A DNA stretch of 64,000 nucleotides from Gordionus sp. m RMFG-2023 (GCF_954871325.1 NC_088775.1:41021561-41085560); one strand, 5' to 3'; numbered from the stretch's first letter, positions 42,860-55,560 are shown. A program made the numbers and translations. Notes: a model not told the origin generated them from the letters alone.

Positions 42860-45800
42860 CAGGCTTGTTAACCGATCTTTTTAAAAAAAGAGGATCGAAA
42901 TCCAGGATCGACCTTTTTTTAAAAAAAAGATCGCGATCACGATCTTTTTTTCTATTTAAATTTCTGAAGGAAATTTCTGACCGATGCAAAATTAACTAAT
43001 ATAAAAATAAATTAAATATGAGCTTTTAATAATAAATTTTTTTCTAAATTATCATCATTTAAACATCCGCGTCTTTCATTTAGAACATGTTTAGCTTTAC
43101 TAAACAAGCGCTTCACAGGAGCGCTTGATGGCAAAGGTGTATTATATTCAATAAATATTTTTTTAAAATTAATATAAGTATTAAAAATATTCATGGAATC
43201 ATCATTTGAATAAAAAATTTTTTTAACGGAACAAGCATTTTGTACAGTATTTTTCCCCAAAAAAGCATCAATGTCATCCATACATTCGTTTGAGGTATCC
43301 GCATATGGTTGTTCCTGCATATTTTCCAAATGGGCAACTAATCTTTCTTTTACCATTATATTTTGTGGCAGATTAATATAAGGCCAATTAAGTTTAAATT
43401 TAGGGTGAATCATGGCTGCCAAAATGTTACTGTCTTCATACAGTGAAGGAAATCTATATTATGAAATGATAATTAATTTATTATTAAATAAGTGTTCATT
43501 TTATTCATATAAATCAAATCAAGTATCTGCAAAACTTAACCCTTTTAAATTTTACAGTCAAGTCTGGCACATCATCTGTATGGTATTTATTTATATTTGG
43601 GTCATATCATAAATATTGATTAAATGTAAACTTAATACTTAATATACAAAGAAATTAACATTGTAATTTATTTACAAAGAATATTAATCAAAATATTAGC
43701 TTAAAATTCAAATAATCTAATAAATTTTTAATGTCTTCAACGGCCCATTAATATTTTACTAGATATCAGAGGTTTAGTAGAACTGGCCTGTTAAAAATAT
43801 TTTACTAAATTTGCTAGATCTTTGCAATTTTTTAATATATTTTGCAGATATCCGATAATATAAAATAATTGCATATAAAAATATTACCTTTTATCAATAC
43901 CTCTAAGAAAACTATCTACAAGGGGCTGACAATACCGCAGGCAGCTAAATTTCGTTAATTTATCTATCAATATCGATAGAACAGGAGTTAGATATCCCTG
44001 CTCCATATTATCCTCCCGTTCCAAGATTTTTAACGAGATCGCCAAAGGTTCCATAACCTATAAATTTAAATTTATTTAGAGAATATCATTGTATTACTGT
44101 TGCATACTCTTTAACAAAAAAACATTCCTCTTGCCTAAACATTGCAAATTCAATTTGATCACATACTTGTTCTACTTCTGAAAACTTTTCAGAAAGCATC
44201 TTATCTATTAATTTCATGGATTGGTAATAAGAATTCCATCTTGTCTTGTTGGGAGCTATTAAATATCTTCCCAATTTCTCCAATAAAATATCCGTCATTT
44301 TTGACGACATATTTTGTTTATTAACTAAAGCAAAACATTTTGCAAAAGTGGATCTAGATATTCGTTTATAATTGAGATCACTATCTGCCATCTCCGCATC
44401 TGTTGTTGCAATAAGGTTAAGATTATGGCAACAACAACGTTGATGTTTTGGTAGGCTGATAGTAGGAATAATTGGGTCATCAACGGATAATATGTCATCC
44501 AAATTTATCAATTCCATATCCTCACTACTATCTTCTTCATTTTCTCCAAAAACTCTAGAAAAAATTAATTTATTTAAATATTCTTTGCTAAATATAAATA
44601 TTACTTAAATGCCTTGACAAAGTTGGTTCCATTGTCAGTCACCATCCTCACCACCTTATTATGAATTTTATAGAACTTGTGGATACCCATGATTTCGTTG
44701 GCCAAAACATCATATGTTTGCCTCCCAATTATCCTCCTCAGTGCCAAAGCGGCTGACCTTCTCTCAAGAGTTAATGGATCCAGCTAATGTGCAGTAAGTC
44801 CAATAAAAGCCCTAATATAATAAACATTATAAAATTCATATTAATATAATATACCTTCGATGACCACTCCAACAATCAGCAGTGGTGCACACATAAGAAA
44901 CTTCAGACAAATCTCTTATAAGATTTGTCGTCATATAAGAGAAGGAAGTAGATATTCTGTTGCCCAGTGTTTGGCGACAAATAATTTTTGTCGCAGGCGA
45001 AAAAGTTTTAATCATTTTTCCAAATGAAGGATCATCAACCAGAGACAGTGGTTGGAAGGTGTCAGTAATAAAATCCATGATAACCTTGTCTGCTGTTTTT
45101 TGCGATACAGCTGGAATGTTTAGATTGTTAAAATTTAATTTAGATTGTCTGGATTTGCAACCAGAACCACTTTGGTTTTGCAGTGATATATTTTTTTGTG
45201 TAGAGAATTCGTTGAGGTGTTTGATAATCTCATTTTTAAATTCACTGTGCTTTCTTTTTCTTTATAAAAGAAAAAAATAGTATGTATCAAAGTTGGATGA
45301 AAATAACTTCTCCTGAATCAAATTTCATTTTTAAAATTTTATATGGAAATTTAAAGTTAAAAAAAACAATAGGCTGAATGTAAAACCTATATAAACAAAA
45401 AAATGATATATGGGTTCATCACAAATTTTGTTAAACATATTAAAGTATATTATTTAATTTATATATGGTTAAAAAAGGTTCATATAGTTTATTTTAAATT
45501 TTAAGTTTACAATATTGTCTTTGTCTATCATTATTAAAAGTTGCCCAAGATGATATGGGCTAAAGATTTTGATAAAATATTTTCCTATATATGAATATAA
45601 TTAGCCTTTTTGGCATTTAAGAACTATGGATTAAGGGTTCAACAAATTTGTTAAACATATTAAAGTATGTTTTATTAGTAGTTAAAAGGGGGTAGGTTAT
45701 CTTAAAAATTTAAGTTTATAAAATTGTCTATCATTATTAAAAATTGCCCAAGATGATATGGGCCAAAGATTTTGATAAAGTATTTTCCTATTATGAATAT

Positions 45801-47026
45801 AATGAGGCTTTTTGGCATTTAAGAACTTATGGATTGAGTCAAATGATACAAAAAATACTTTCAATTTAAAATATATTATTAAAAAAAGCCCTAAAAATGT
45901 TGGCAAGAGGATTATATAATCAAGCTCAAACTGAAACTATAAAACTAATTGATTAGATTTAAAATATTATAATAAATAAATAATAGAATAGATATTTATT
46001 TTTCTTTTGGTGAAACATTGCTAAGTTCAATACAAATAACATTGAACTGGATGTTTTAATTATATTAAAGAAAGTCAAAATACATTATAAAGGCTTAATT
46101 ATTAGTTATTACACTTCCATTTATTATAAATACTCTTCTTTTGAAAATTAAACTAATATAATAGTAATATTAAAAAATAAATGCCTAATTATTATATATA
46201 AATAACAATACCAAGATTAACTTTTCATCAAATATTTTATTAATTATATTGTATCTAATAATTCATTTTTTTTATAAAGAATCTGTATCTAGATTCTATT
46301 TCTGTAGGACCTGTTCAACTCAGGAATGTAATAAATTAAATTTAAACATGTTGACATTAAGATTATCAAATAAAAAAAATTTAAAAGAATTACTTGTAAA
46401 TGTCTCTTTAAGTTCGAGGATGATATTTTGGAAGATGATATTATCTTCTTACAGAGACGGCATTTGGTGCTGATCATATTATAAGAGTTGCTTTCATCCA
46501 TTTCACATAAAGTAAAATACTTACGTAATTTCAAAAATGGTAAAAGATTCTCATTCTCACTTATATCTGCTGTTACATCAATAGTAGAAGCAATAGAATC
46601 TTCTAAATCTATAATGGACATTTACATTTACCTATTAAAATAAATATTAATATATTATTATAAATTTATATTAAATAACTTGTAAGAGCTCTAAATCTCA
46701 TAAAATTTAGGAAATGAATAAATATATCTATAAAATAAATGGTGGAATGGAAGTTGATAAAATATGAAGATAGATATTTTTTTTAAAAATTATATTTTAA
46801 TTTAATTTTCAAAATTATATTTTAATTTAATTTTCAAAATTTTTATTTTATTTATTGCTTTTTAAGTAAAAAATTAATTTTTAAAAAGATCGGGATCGAA
46901 TTTTAAACAAAATGATCTCGATCTCGATCCTCAATTTAAGTTAGAATCATAATTCTCATAAAATTGACAAATTTGCGATCGAATCTAGGATCGTCGATCT
47001 TTTGATTCGATCTTTTAACAACTCTG
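42860..47026 (-). mobile_element. BED-finger hAT transposon copy 3, 4167 bp, nearly complete
   Basis: The ends CAGGCTTGTTAACCGATC and GATCTTTTAACAACTCTG are inverted repeats, backed by subterminal GATCG-rich boxes. Flanks are a perfect 8-bp duplication CTCTAGGT at 42852-42859 and 47027-47034. The host site is the TTF-hAT copy 3, and the intact site is seen in copy 1 near 5540. All transposase regions from BED finger to hATC are present on the minus strand. It is the least damaged DNA transposon here. Confidence 0.92.
43012..46621 (-). pseudogene. BED-hAT transposase, multi-exon, nearly intact
   Basis: The probable start is MSIIDLEDSIASTIDVTADI at 46621. The BED finger (CRLCKK...SSNLKRHLQ) ends at 46394 with a GTAATT donor. 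After an intron of about 1.1 kb, the exon near 45260-44858 has HLNEFS, NIPAVSQKTADKVIMDFITD, SFGKMIKTFSPA and CTTADCWSGHRR. A short intron follows, then [19 protein letters not shown] and [12 protein letters not shown]. The exon near 44560-44098 has LPKHQRCCCHNLNLIAT and LGRYLIAPNKTRWNSYY. Intron 44097-44058 is 40 bp, before VMEPLAISLKILERE. Intron 43887-43454 precedes the hATC exon (PSSAPVKRLFSKAK). One TAG interrupts the frame at 44784-44786. Confidence 0.85.
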
Positions 47027-47947
47027 CTCTAGGTCATGAGTAATAATTACATTCCCCATTTTGGCCATCTTATAAATATGTCTAAACTTCAACATTTCTT
47101 CGAAAATTTGACTTGAATTTAAATTGTAAAATTCACAGATATACTCGATATCTTCTTTAATAATTGATTTTTCTGCCATTCCCTTTGGCGTAAAAAATGA
47201 TGTTTAATGTAAAAATTTCATCGAATCATTATTAAATCTTTCGTTAAACTGCATATGTTGTATTCATTAAAATTTAATAAAGCTAAATTATTATTTATTA
47301 AAAGTAGAGAGATAATAGGAATTTCTTGTTCTACTTTATCAAATCTCTGCTCTGTGTCTGCCTATAAAAAAGCAGAGATAAAAAATAAGAGTAATTAAAT
47401 GACCTCAGGTTCACTAATTTCATGATCATTATCAGAATCATTACTGTTTCTTCTAACACATTTTCCTTATTATTAGGACACTTTTAAAAGATAACTATAT
47501 TAATTAAAAATATTTATTATACCAACAGCATTGAATTCCCAATTCTTACTTTTTTTTCTTAAATTGCGATTTAATACCCTTTATAATAAGGTAAGTATAA
47601 ATAATTAAATATTTAATAAAAAAAACTACTTTGCTATTTGTACAATTTTAAGTAACATTCTTAAAAGCTACTATTTCAAAGTTTTTCTTTATATCGTTAA
47701 AATTAAGCACACCATGTCTTTTTCTAATGTGATCTATCCATTATCATCTCTTATATTATGCGATTTGCAATTTTTAATTAGGCATTTGTATTTTTTTTGG
47801 TTAATATTTTTAGGCATATTTTAAAATTGGAAAAATAATTTATGGCGAGAAATCTTGTAACAACCTAATTTACTAAACATCGACCAAAAAAATATTAAGT
47901 TGAGGGGGGGGGGGTATCTTATTATTACATTTATAAACCAGAAATAG

Positions 47948-49250
47948 GAAAGATGTAAAGATCAAGGTATTATTGAACATTAGACTAAAATTTATTGCGG
48001 AGAAAATTGTAGATGAAGCTACAAAAAAAAATAAACTATTCGAAACATTGTAAAGAGATGGCTGTGAGTATCATGGATAACATTGATAATTTAACATATC
48101 AACAAGATTTAATACAAAAGAAAGTTGAAAAGAACAAAATTACGCGTATTTTTGAATTGTTCAATGCTAAGCCTGACAGACTTGAATCTTCGTGAGAATA
48201 TCTTGACAGACTTAAGGTTTGTGGTGCTGGGCTCAATGCGGAATTAATAGCTATTCAGTTTATTATTAATTGTCGAAATGAAAAACTAATGAACAAGAAT
48301 AAATAATATAGAATAAATTGTGGGCTATCGTATTGAATAACTACGGAAGATTGAAGGTTAATAATATATCATCAATTTTAGAATGTGGAATCCGTGAAGA
48401 TTAGGAATATTAATAATTTAGTTCTTTATTTTCAACTAATATCAAATAAAAACAACAAAAGTCAAAGTTATCATAATTATTTAAGTATATATACATCAAT
48501 TTAATATTAAAATAAAAATCATTTATATCTTTTCAAAACATCAATTTAATATTAAATATAATATAATTAAGCCTTAAGTCTTCTACAATACAAAATCCAT
48601 TAATAAACAATTACTTGTATTTAATATGCATCACCCCCACTTCCCCCCCCCCCCCCCAAAAAAAAAAATAAGCAATTGTTGTAATATGTAAATTACTTTG
48701 AAATAAAATAGAAAAAAAAGAAGCAAATCGAAGTTATATTCAAATCGATTGTTAAACAGAAAAACGTAACGAATTATTAGATTTTTTGAATAAAGACGAT
48801 GTAAATGAATAGGAAAAGAAAGTATATATAATCGGGATTATTTTACTTAAAAAAAAGAAGAAGGATCATGATTTTACGAACTTAATTTTTAATCTTTTAA
48901 TTTTTTTATATTTTTTATATTTCTTATTTTAATTATGATTATGTAATAGTATTTATATTAATTAATAAATTCTCTCAACCACTAAAATTTTACAATAATG
49001 ACAATGCAATTGGTAATACGAATAATTTTTCAGTGAAAAATACACTCGATGGGCATGCGGGAGGTAATTTAAATACTTTTATAATATTATCTGGGTCAGA
49101 GGATTAATATGTAATGACTACAATCAATTTGTGAAAGAGGTGAGAGGGGGAAAAGACGTATTGGTATAAATTTTGTTTCTGTAATGTTGGGTCAGAGGAT
49201 TCATCTTGTTAAGGGGGAAAGGGAAACAAGTAAGAAATTAGAGAAAGTTT
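47948..49250. other. AT-rich sequence with a weak ORF and C run
   Basis: A 60-codon plus frame at 48013-48195 (MKLQKKINYSKHCKEMAVSI) continues after a stop into a similar-looking piece up to about 48305. It might be a remnant of a gag or helical protein, but no family is recognised. A 15-base C run lies at 48643-48657. The remainder is AT-rich and featureless. Confidence 0.35.
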
Positions 49251-49821
49251 AAAAAATATTTCTAAAGATATAGATACAATTAGAAATAAAAATTATAATT
49301 TTAGTAAAATTTGTGATATTTGGGGCCGAAGGAGTCATAGTGGGAAAAAATGTTTTTCGCGTGATCAAAAAATCAATAAAAATATGAATGTAAAAGTAGG
49401 GGAGACCAGGGCTAGTCGGCGCAAGGGGCTTGTCGGTTCAAAGGATTTTATTTTAAAACCAGTAACGATTAAGAATTGAAATTTTGTTATAAAGTAGAAT
49501 TCTATAATATCCATATTTGGGGATGAAAATGATTTATAATATTTAGCTATTTAAATTTTTATCTTTTATGACATGTTTTTGACGTGAAAATTACAATGTT
49601 TTCACTTAATATTATTAGGTTGTATTTAAAAATTAAAAGTTTAAACATGACAAAATGGACATTATATGAAAGTTAAATATCTATTTTAATATTTGGGAAA
49701 GTTTCAGATTGATATCTATAGCTTAAATATATGTTAAGATCATATTAGTAATATTACCACCATTAAGGTTAGTTGAATCGTTGCTTGTCGGGGCAATCAA
49801 TCAATTAATTTTTATGATATA

Positions 49822-52116
49822 ATGGTACGTAAATATATCCGCAAAATTCAAAACAGAAAATTTTTTACCAAAGAGGACTATGAAGAAGCCATAAAACTGT
49901 ATTGAAATGATATCTCATTAAGAAAAATACCATTTATTACAGGTTTAAATATAATAATTTAATATAAATGTAATATATTAAATAATAATTTTATATAAAT
50001 TTATTAATGTAATTTTTCATAATACATATCAATTTAATAAGACCTAAATAAATATCTTGCTAACTAAAATCTTCATTTATATATGAATTGTGATAATATA
50101 ATATATATAATCATAGATATATTATATATATTGTATATATAAATTTAAGCCTGATAATATGATTGATTATTTAAAATGAATTATATCTAGCAAACAAATA
50201 TTTTTATATATCTATTATAATTAACATATAATATGATTCAAATTATCACATTTTATTAAATATGAACATTTTACTATACAAATTTTAGCCTGTTTATAAG
50301 GTCAATGATTTAAAATGAATTATATCTAGCAAACAAATATTTTTATATATCTATTATAATTAACATATAATATGATCCAAATTATCACATTTTATTAAAT
50401 ATGAACATTTTGCTATACAAATTTTAGCCTGTTAATAAGGTCAATGATTTAAAATGAATTATATCTAGCAAACAAATATTTTTATATATCTATTATAATT
50501 AACATATAATATGATTCAAATTATCACATTTTATTAAATATGAACATTTTACTATACAAATTTTAGCCTGTTAATAAGGTCAATGATTTAAAATGAATTA
50601 TATCTAGCAAACAAATATTTATATATATATATATCTATTATAATTGACAATATAATATGATTCAATCAGGATATGATTTTGGCCTGATAATAAGATCAAA
50701 TGATGTTATATTTAAATATAGAATTAAATATATTTTGAATAAATTTATTGTTTATTTTATTAGGTATACCTACAACAAATTTTTTGAGATATTATAAAAA
50801 ATATAAAATGTCTCACTATGCCCAAGATAGGCCAAGATAATAAACAAAAAATTTTTGATGATGATGAAGAAAATAAAATTGTTGAATATCTTATTTCATG
50901 TAGTAAAACGTTTTATGGTTTATCTGTTAAAAAGGTATTTAAAAAAATTTAATATTATATTTATATATTATTAGATAAAGATTCAAGCATATTATCATGC
51001 TATTCAATTAAACAAAAAAATACCCAAATCATGGACAATTAATAAAATGGCCGGTGAAGAATGGTTTTCTTCATTTATGAGAAGAAATCCAAGATTTTCT
51101 CTAAGATCGCCTGAGGCCACTAGTTTAGCTCGAGCTGCTGGTTTTAATCAAGAGGCTGTTCAATATTTTTTTAATCCATATAAAGGAATACTGGATCAAC
51201 ATGAATTAAATTTATAATATGGACGAAACAGGCCTGACAACTGTGCAAAACCCATCAAAAATTGTTGCGGAGAAGGGTCAGAAACAAGTTGGAGCCATCA
51301 CTTCTGCAGAGCGAGGCACTTTATTAACAATGGCGCTGGCTGTTAACGCTTTAGGGAATTATATTCCCCCCATGTTTATTTTTCCACGTAAAAATTTTTA
51401 TAAGAGACGGTCCTCAGGGATGTATTGGTGCATCCAACGGATCTGGATGGATGCAAGAAGATGAATTTCTTACTTTTTTATATCACATTGTTTATAATAC
51501 CAGATGTAGCCAGAAATTTAAAATTTTGCTAATTTTGGATAATCACATATCCCATCAATCATATCAAGCTATTCAATATTGTATAGATAATGGTATTATA
51601 CTTTTATCTCTTCCTCCACATTGTACTCATAAATTACAACCCTTAGACAGAACAGTATATGGGCCTTTAAAAAAATTATATAATAATGGGATAGATTCGT
51701 GGATGCGAAATCACCGTGGGATCTCTTTCTCCCTTTATGATATTCCCTCTATTATAAAGGATATTTAACCTTTGGCAGCCTCCTCTAAAATATTCAAAAA
51801 GGATTTGAATCGTGTGGAATATACCCTTATTGAAAATATTTTTCGAGAGGAGGATTTTATTCCTTCAGCAGATCATGATAGATCGTTTATATTCAGAGAA
51901 AGTCCTGGATATTCTCCACCAAATTCTTCAATTATGTCTATTCCTAGCTCATCTGTTAATTCTCTTCCCAACACTTTTCCTTCTATTCTTAGCCCCTCAT
52001 TTAGTAAAAATTTTCATAATTCTGAAGATTGGCTTCAATGTAGAGTTTGTAAAGGTTGGTCGCATGGGTCATGTGCTAAAAAAGATTGTTATTTTATTTG
52101 TTATAATTGTAAATAA
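49822..52116 (+). pseudogene. Tigger/jerky-type DDE transposase, three exons, broken
   Basis: Exon 1 (49822-49942) starts MVRKYIRKIQNRKFF, a psq-type helix-turn-helix. Intron 49943-50763 is 821 bp and carries a tandem repeat. Exon 2 (50764-50934) begins IPTTTFLRYYKK. Intron 50935-50974 is 40 bp. Exon 3 has the CENP-B-type DNA-binding part (MAGEEWFSSFMRRNPRFSLR, SPEATSLARAAGFN), then MDETGLTTVQNPSKI, ILDNHISHQSYQ and LQPLDRTVYGPLK, which supply the three acidic residues of the DDE/D core. The C-terminus is a Cys-rich PHD-like patch (CRVCKGWSHGSC, CYFICYNCK). A TGA in exon 1 and frameshifts in exon 2, near 51215 and near 51410 disable it. Confidence 0.85.
50173..50705. repeat. 139-bp tandem repeat, four units, inside the Tigger intron
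   Basis: AAAATGAATTATATCTAGC starts at 50173, 50312, 50451 and 50590, an exact 139-bp period. The first three units are nearly identical; the fourth diverges after about 50 bp and has a TATATA expansion. Each contains ATTATAATTAACATATAATA and ends with TTTTAGCCTG..ATAAGGTCAATG. The array accounts for much of the intron's length. Confidence 0.92.
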
Positions 52117-52752
52117 AACATTATATAAATAAAGCATCATAGTTATATATTAAAATGTGAAAAAAAAATTTTTTTGCCTTATAAGAAGCCTAATAAACTA
52201 CTTGATTCGACTATCCCCATCGATGATCCGACTAGCCACGGGTTCGGGGCTACTAGATTCAAAAAATGACTTTTACTAAAACTTTTTTAGAGAAAAAATT
52301 ATTAAATATTTAAAAAATATAACAGTATATATTTATAGTTAGATGTTTAAGGTATCGATTGGTATTTTGTAAGATCTTATACGATCATTATTTTCAGAGC
52401 TATGATGATTTTGACAAAAATTGCACCGACTAGCCCTGGTCTCCCCTAAATGACAAAAATGATATAATTTGTCATCGATGTGGTTTTACAGGACATATAA
52501 AGAAAAATTGCATAGTAAAAGAAACAAATTTTAAAGAGGGTTTTCCCAAGAGACCACCGGTATTGATAAGTTCAGTGGTGCGTAATATTAAGAATTCTAT
52601 TATTTTAGATTTAAGTGAAAAAAATGTGAATAATAAAGATAATGACCAAATGTGTTTTAAGTGTGAGAAAATGGGTCATGTGGCTATGAATTGTGTTCAA
52701 TCCTTGAGTGAATTTCAATGACTATATGATTTGAAAGAGAATCATATAAAAT

Positions 52753-53514
52753 TTGAAAAATCATATATTAATAATAAAATTTGTAATATATATAGTGAAA
52801 ATTTTAATGATTGAAAGAGAAATTAATCAGTGTTCCTGTCCTGGTCTAAATATTAAATTTGATAGACAAAATATAGAAATGTTGTTTGACACTGGGGCAA
52901 GCATTTCAATAATGTATAGAGCAAATTATTATAAATATTGGCCTGAGGGTACACTTGAGAAAGGAACAATGTGTGTTAGACAATTTGATGGGTCCGAAAT
53001 TTTGGTTTTGGGTAAAACCAAATCAGAAGTGATTTTAAATAATCTAACAATTTTTCTTCACTTAAGGATGGTAGAAAAAAATTTAGAAACAATTATGGGT
53101 TGGGATTGGATTACTAAAATTGGTCCCCTAAACAACTATTGGAATATTTTTACAACAAATAGTGATTTGATATTAAAAAATACTAAATGCAAGATTATGA
53201 CAGATAATGTCAAAAATAAAATTCATGAAATAGTAATATCATATTTAATAAAAAAGGAAATGAATCCTCCTATTAATCCTAATATGTGTGAAATTTCCGA
53301 GAAATTAATGGTTAACTTGGATAATCTTAAAAATAAAATGGAATTTAATGAAGATCAAATTGATGATTTGGAAGTGATTAAGTTGAAAAGAATGTGTGAA
53401 AATATGTCTATTTTGTTGGAAAAATATGGTATAATTTTTGAAGACAATTTGGGATGTCTTAATGATTATAAAGTGGATGTGAAATTAAAGAAGGATTTTC
53501 ACCCATTTTTTTAG
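52753..53514 (+). pseudogene. Ty3/gypsy retropepsin region, family X
   Basis: The open stretch of 253 codons contains a retropepsin-type domain around residues 28-120: MLFDTGASISIMYRANY, then LETIMGWDWI. A charged linker leads toward reverse transcriptase. Just upstream (52470-52720) are gag-type CCHC knuckles CHRCGFTGHIKKNC and CFKCEKMGHVAMNC. The domain would process the polyprotein. It belongs to the fossil described above. Confidence 0.78.
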
Positions 53515-53519
53515 CATGT

Positions 53520-54330
53520 TGACGAGTTCCCTTTGAGTGGAAAAAGGAAATTGAAGACGAATTGGACCGTTGGGTTAAAGATGGCATTATTATTCCAGTG
53601 GAATATAGTGAATGGGCTACACCATTAGTTCCAGTGAAAAAAGCTAATGGAAAGTTGAGACTATGTGCTGATTTTAGAGTAACTTTAAACAGGTGGGTTG
53701 TTGAAGTTAAATATCCATTGCCCTGAATTGAAGAAATTTTGGCTAGTAGGGTGCAAAATATTTTTCTAAAGTTGATTTTTCGTCAGCTTATTTATAATTA
53801 CCTTTGAAGGAGGAAATTCAAAAATTATTAACGATAACTGCACCTAAAGGATTATTTGCGTTTTGCAGGTTACCATTTGGATTAAGTGTGTCAGCACCTG
53901 TTTTCCAACGTACCATAGCATCTGTTTTCAGGGGTTAGAAGGTGTATTTTATTATATGGATGATGTGCTGATAACTGGGGTGACGCCAGAACAGCATAAT
54001 AAACGTCTTGAAGAAGTTTTAAGAGAATTCGTGATAAGGGCTTGAGAGCTAGCAAAAAAAAGTGTTCTGGGGGTAACGGAAGTAATATATATAGGTCATC
54101 AGATTAATGGGGTTGAAGTGAAACCTCTTGATAAAATCTAAAAAATATATTTATTATGAATCAGCCAAGTAACAAAGCTGAAGTACAATCTTTTTTGGGC
54201 ATGTTGAATTATTATCATCGTTTTGTGGAGGATTTTGCAAAATGGCATCTTCATTGTACGATTTATTAAAAAAAGGGGTTCATTTTGAGTAGATATTTGA
54301 ACTACAAAATGCTTTTGAAATTTAAAAAAA
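53520..54330 (+). pseudogene. Ty3/gypsy reverse transcriptase region, family X
   Basis: Pieces in several frames show the family order. A Trp/Asp-rich start lies near 53560, ADFR-like sequence near 53665, and the catalytic YMDDVLITGVTPEQHNKRLE near 53955. A connector containing QSFLGMLNYYHRFVEDFAKW lies near 54190. The region is clearly decayed. Confidence 0.75.
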
Positions 54331-54383
54331 AAAAAAATTGGTGAAGAACCTATTTTAATAATGATTTAGAAATAATTTTAGCC

Positions 54384-54746
54384 ATGGATGCATCTAATAA
54401 GGGTGTTGGAGGTGCATTGTTACATATAATTGATGGTTTAGAAAGACCAATTATTTTTTTTTCAAGAATTTTTCATGAAGTTGAAACTAGGTATTCTGTT
54501 ATTGAACAAGAAGCCTTAGCGGTTATTTTTGGGTTAACCAAGTGTCGTGAATATTTGATTGGTAAAAAATTTGTGATTTATACTGATCATAAACCATTGA
54601 TTCATTTGTTCAAAAAAGATAACAAAGAATTAATGATGTCCCCGAGATTACAACGGTGGTTGTTACTCGTGGAAAGTTTTAATGTGGAAATTAAATATCG
54701 GCGAGGAAAAGAAAATAATTTGCCTGATGTGTTGTCTAGATTATGA
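54384..54746 (+). pseudogene. Ty3/gypsy RNase H region, family X
   Basis: The open stretch of 120 codons begins MDASNKGVGGALLHIIDGLE and includes YSVIEQEALAVIFGL, FVIYTDHKPL and LPDVLSRL. These are the standard RNase H signatures of Ty3/gypsy elements. It follows the reverse transcriptase and precedes integrase. Confidence 0.85.
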
Positions 54747-54785
54747 TCGGATTGTGCAGATCCGGAAATAATTGACAATATACTT

Positions 54786-55560
54786 TTGGATAGGGAAGAT
54801 GCATTAGTGCGTAATTTATCATATAAAGGGAGGTCCTACAACTTGGAAGACCTTAAATTGAATACTTTGAAAGACAAAGATTTAAGCCAAGTAAAATTGT
54901 GTTTAATGGGGAAAAAAATTTGGAAAAATATACAAGATTCGTATAAGAAAATACAAAAAGAATTATCAATTGTGGATGATTGTATAATGCGGGGAAATCG
55001 TGCTCTGATCCCATATAAATTGGGGGATAAGATTTTATGTTTATTACATGCCGGTCATCAAGGCCAAAATAAAATGAAATCAAGGGCTCGTGAATATGTT
55101 TGGTGGCCTGGTATGAATTTGGAAATTGAAAAATTACAAATAAATGTGTCCCATGTAATACCTGTGCCGTAATACCCCGTAAAGAAATAGGAAGTATATG
55201 GCCAAAGTCAAATCAACCATGGGAGAGGGTTAATATTGATTTTTTTGACTTGGATAGAAAAACATATTTTTTAATTGTGGATTGATATTCGAAGTGGATT
55301 GAATATAAAGAAGTTAATGGGTTAACAACCAAAGTTGTTATTAAAATATTAAAAAAATTGTGGTCTAAATTTGATATTCCTAAAACTATTGTGTCAGATG
55401 GAGGTCCAGCGTTTATAAGTAAGAATTTTAGACATTTTTGTACCTCATTACAAATAAAACATGTGTTGGCTCGGCTATATCCTCCTAGCTCTAATGTTCA
55501 GGCTGAGAGAATGGTAGCCATAGTGATAAGTTGGATAAAAAAAAGCTAAAATAGAAAAAA
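54786..55560 (+). pseudogene. Ty3/gypsy integrase region, family X
   Basis: An open stretch (54786-55172) holds the zinc-binding H2C2 part (LLHAGHQGQNKMKSRAREYV, WWPGM). The core continues near 55215 with PWERVNIDFFD and at 55358-55549 with VSDGGPAFISKNF and LYPPSSNVQAERMVAIV. This is the DDE integrase of a gypsy element, inactive here. Confidence 0.8.

Larger units (their letters stand above)
42242..47947 (-). mobile_element. TTF-type hAT copy 3, interrupted by a BED-hAT
   Basis: It starts CAGTGGCCCCTACACTTAG with a 16-base C run at 42292-42307, matching the left end of copy 1. The interior follows copy 1 closely up to 42859 and resumes at 47027, for example CTCTAGGTCATGAGTAATAAT and the AAGACTTTCTAGTACC region. 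The hATC block lies on the minus strand at 42640-42430 (TSCTAERVMSKIKLIKTRLS). It ends near 47947 without a matching right terminus. It is a deleted, inactive copy. Confidence 0.8.
49399..52446 (+). mobile_element. Tigger/jerky-type (pogo superfamily) DNA transposon, 3048 bp
   Basis: Inverted ends of 26 bp, GGGGAGACCAGGGCTAGTCGG plus 5 bp, match with a single mismatch (49399-49424 and 52421-52446). They are flanked by TA on both sides (49397-49398 and 52447-52448), the expected target duplication. Further subterminal CTTGTCGG or GACTAGCC boxes occur inside each end. It lies in the gag region of a Ty3/gypsy fossil. The transposase gene is complete in layout but broken. Confidence 0.93.

Noticed and set aside
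43412-43612. 66-codon plus-strand frame
   Set aside because: It overlaps the hATC exon start and the 434-bp intron of the BED-hAT on the other strand.
48013-48195. Gag gene of gypsy family X
   Set aside because: The position upstream is suggestive, but no zinc knuckle or capsid similarity can be seen and more than 1 kb of featureless sequence intervenes.
50173-50705. CRISPR-like array
   Set aside because: The 139-bp units are head to tail with no unique spacers and lie in a eukaryotic transposase intron.
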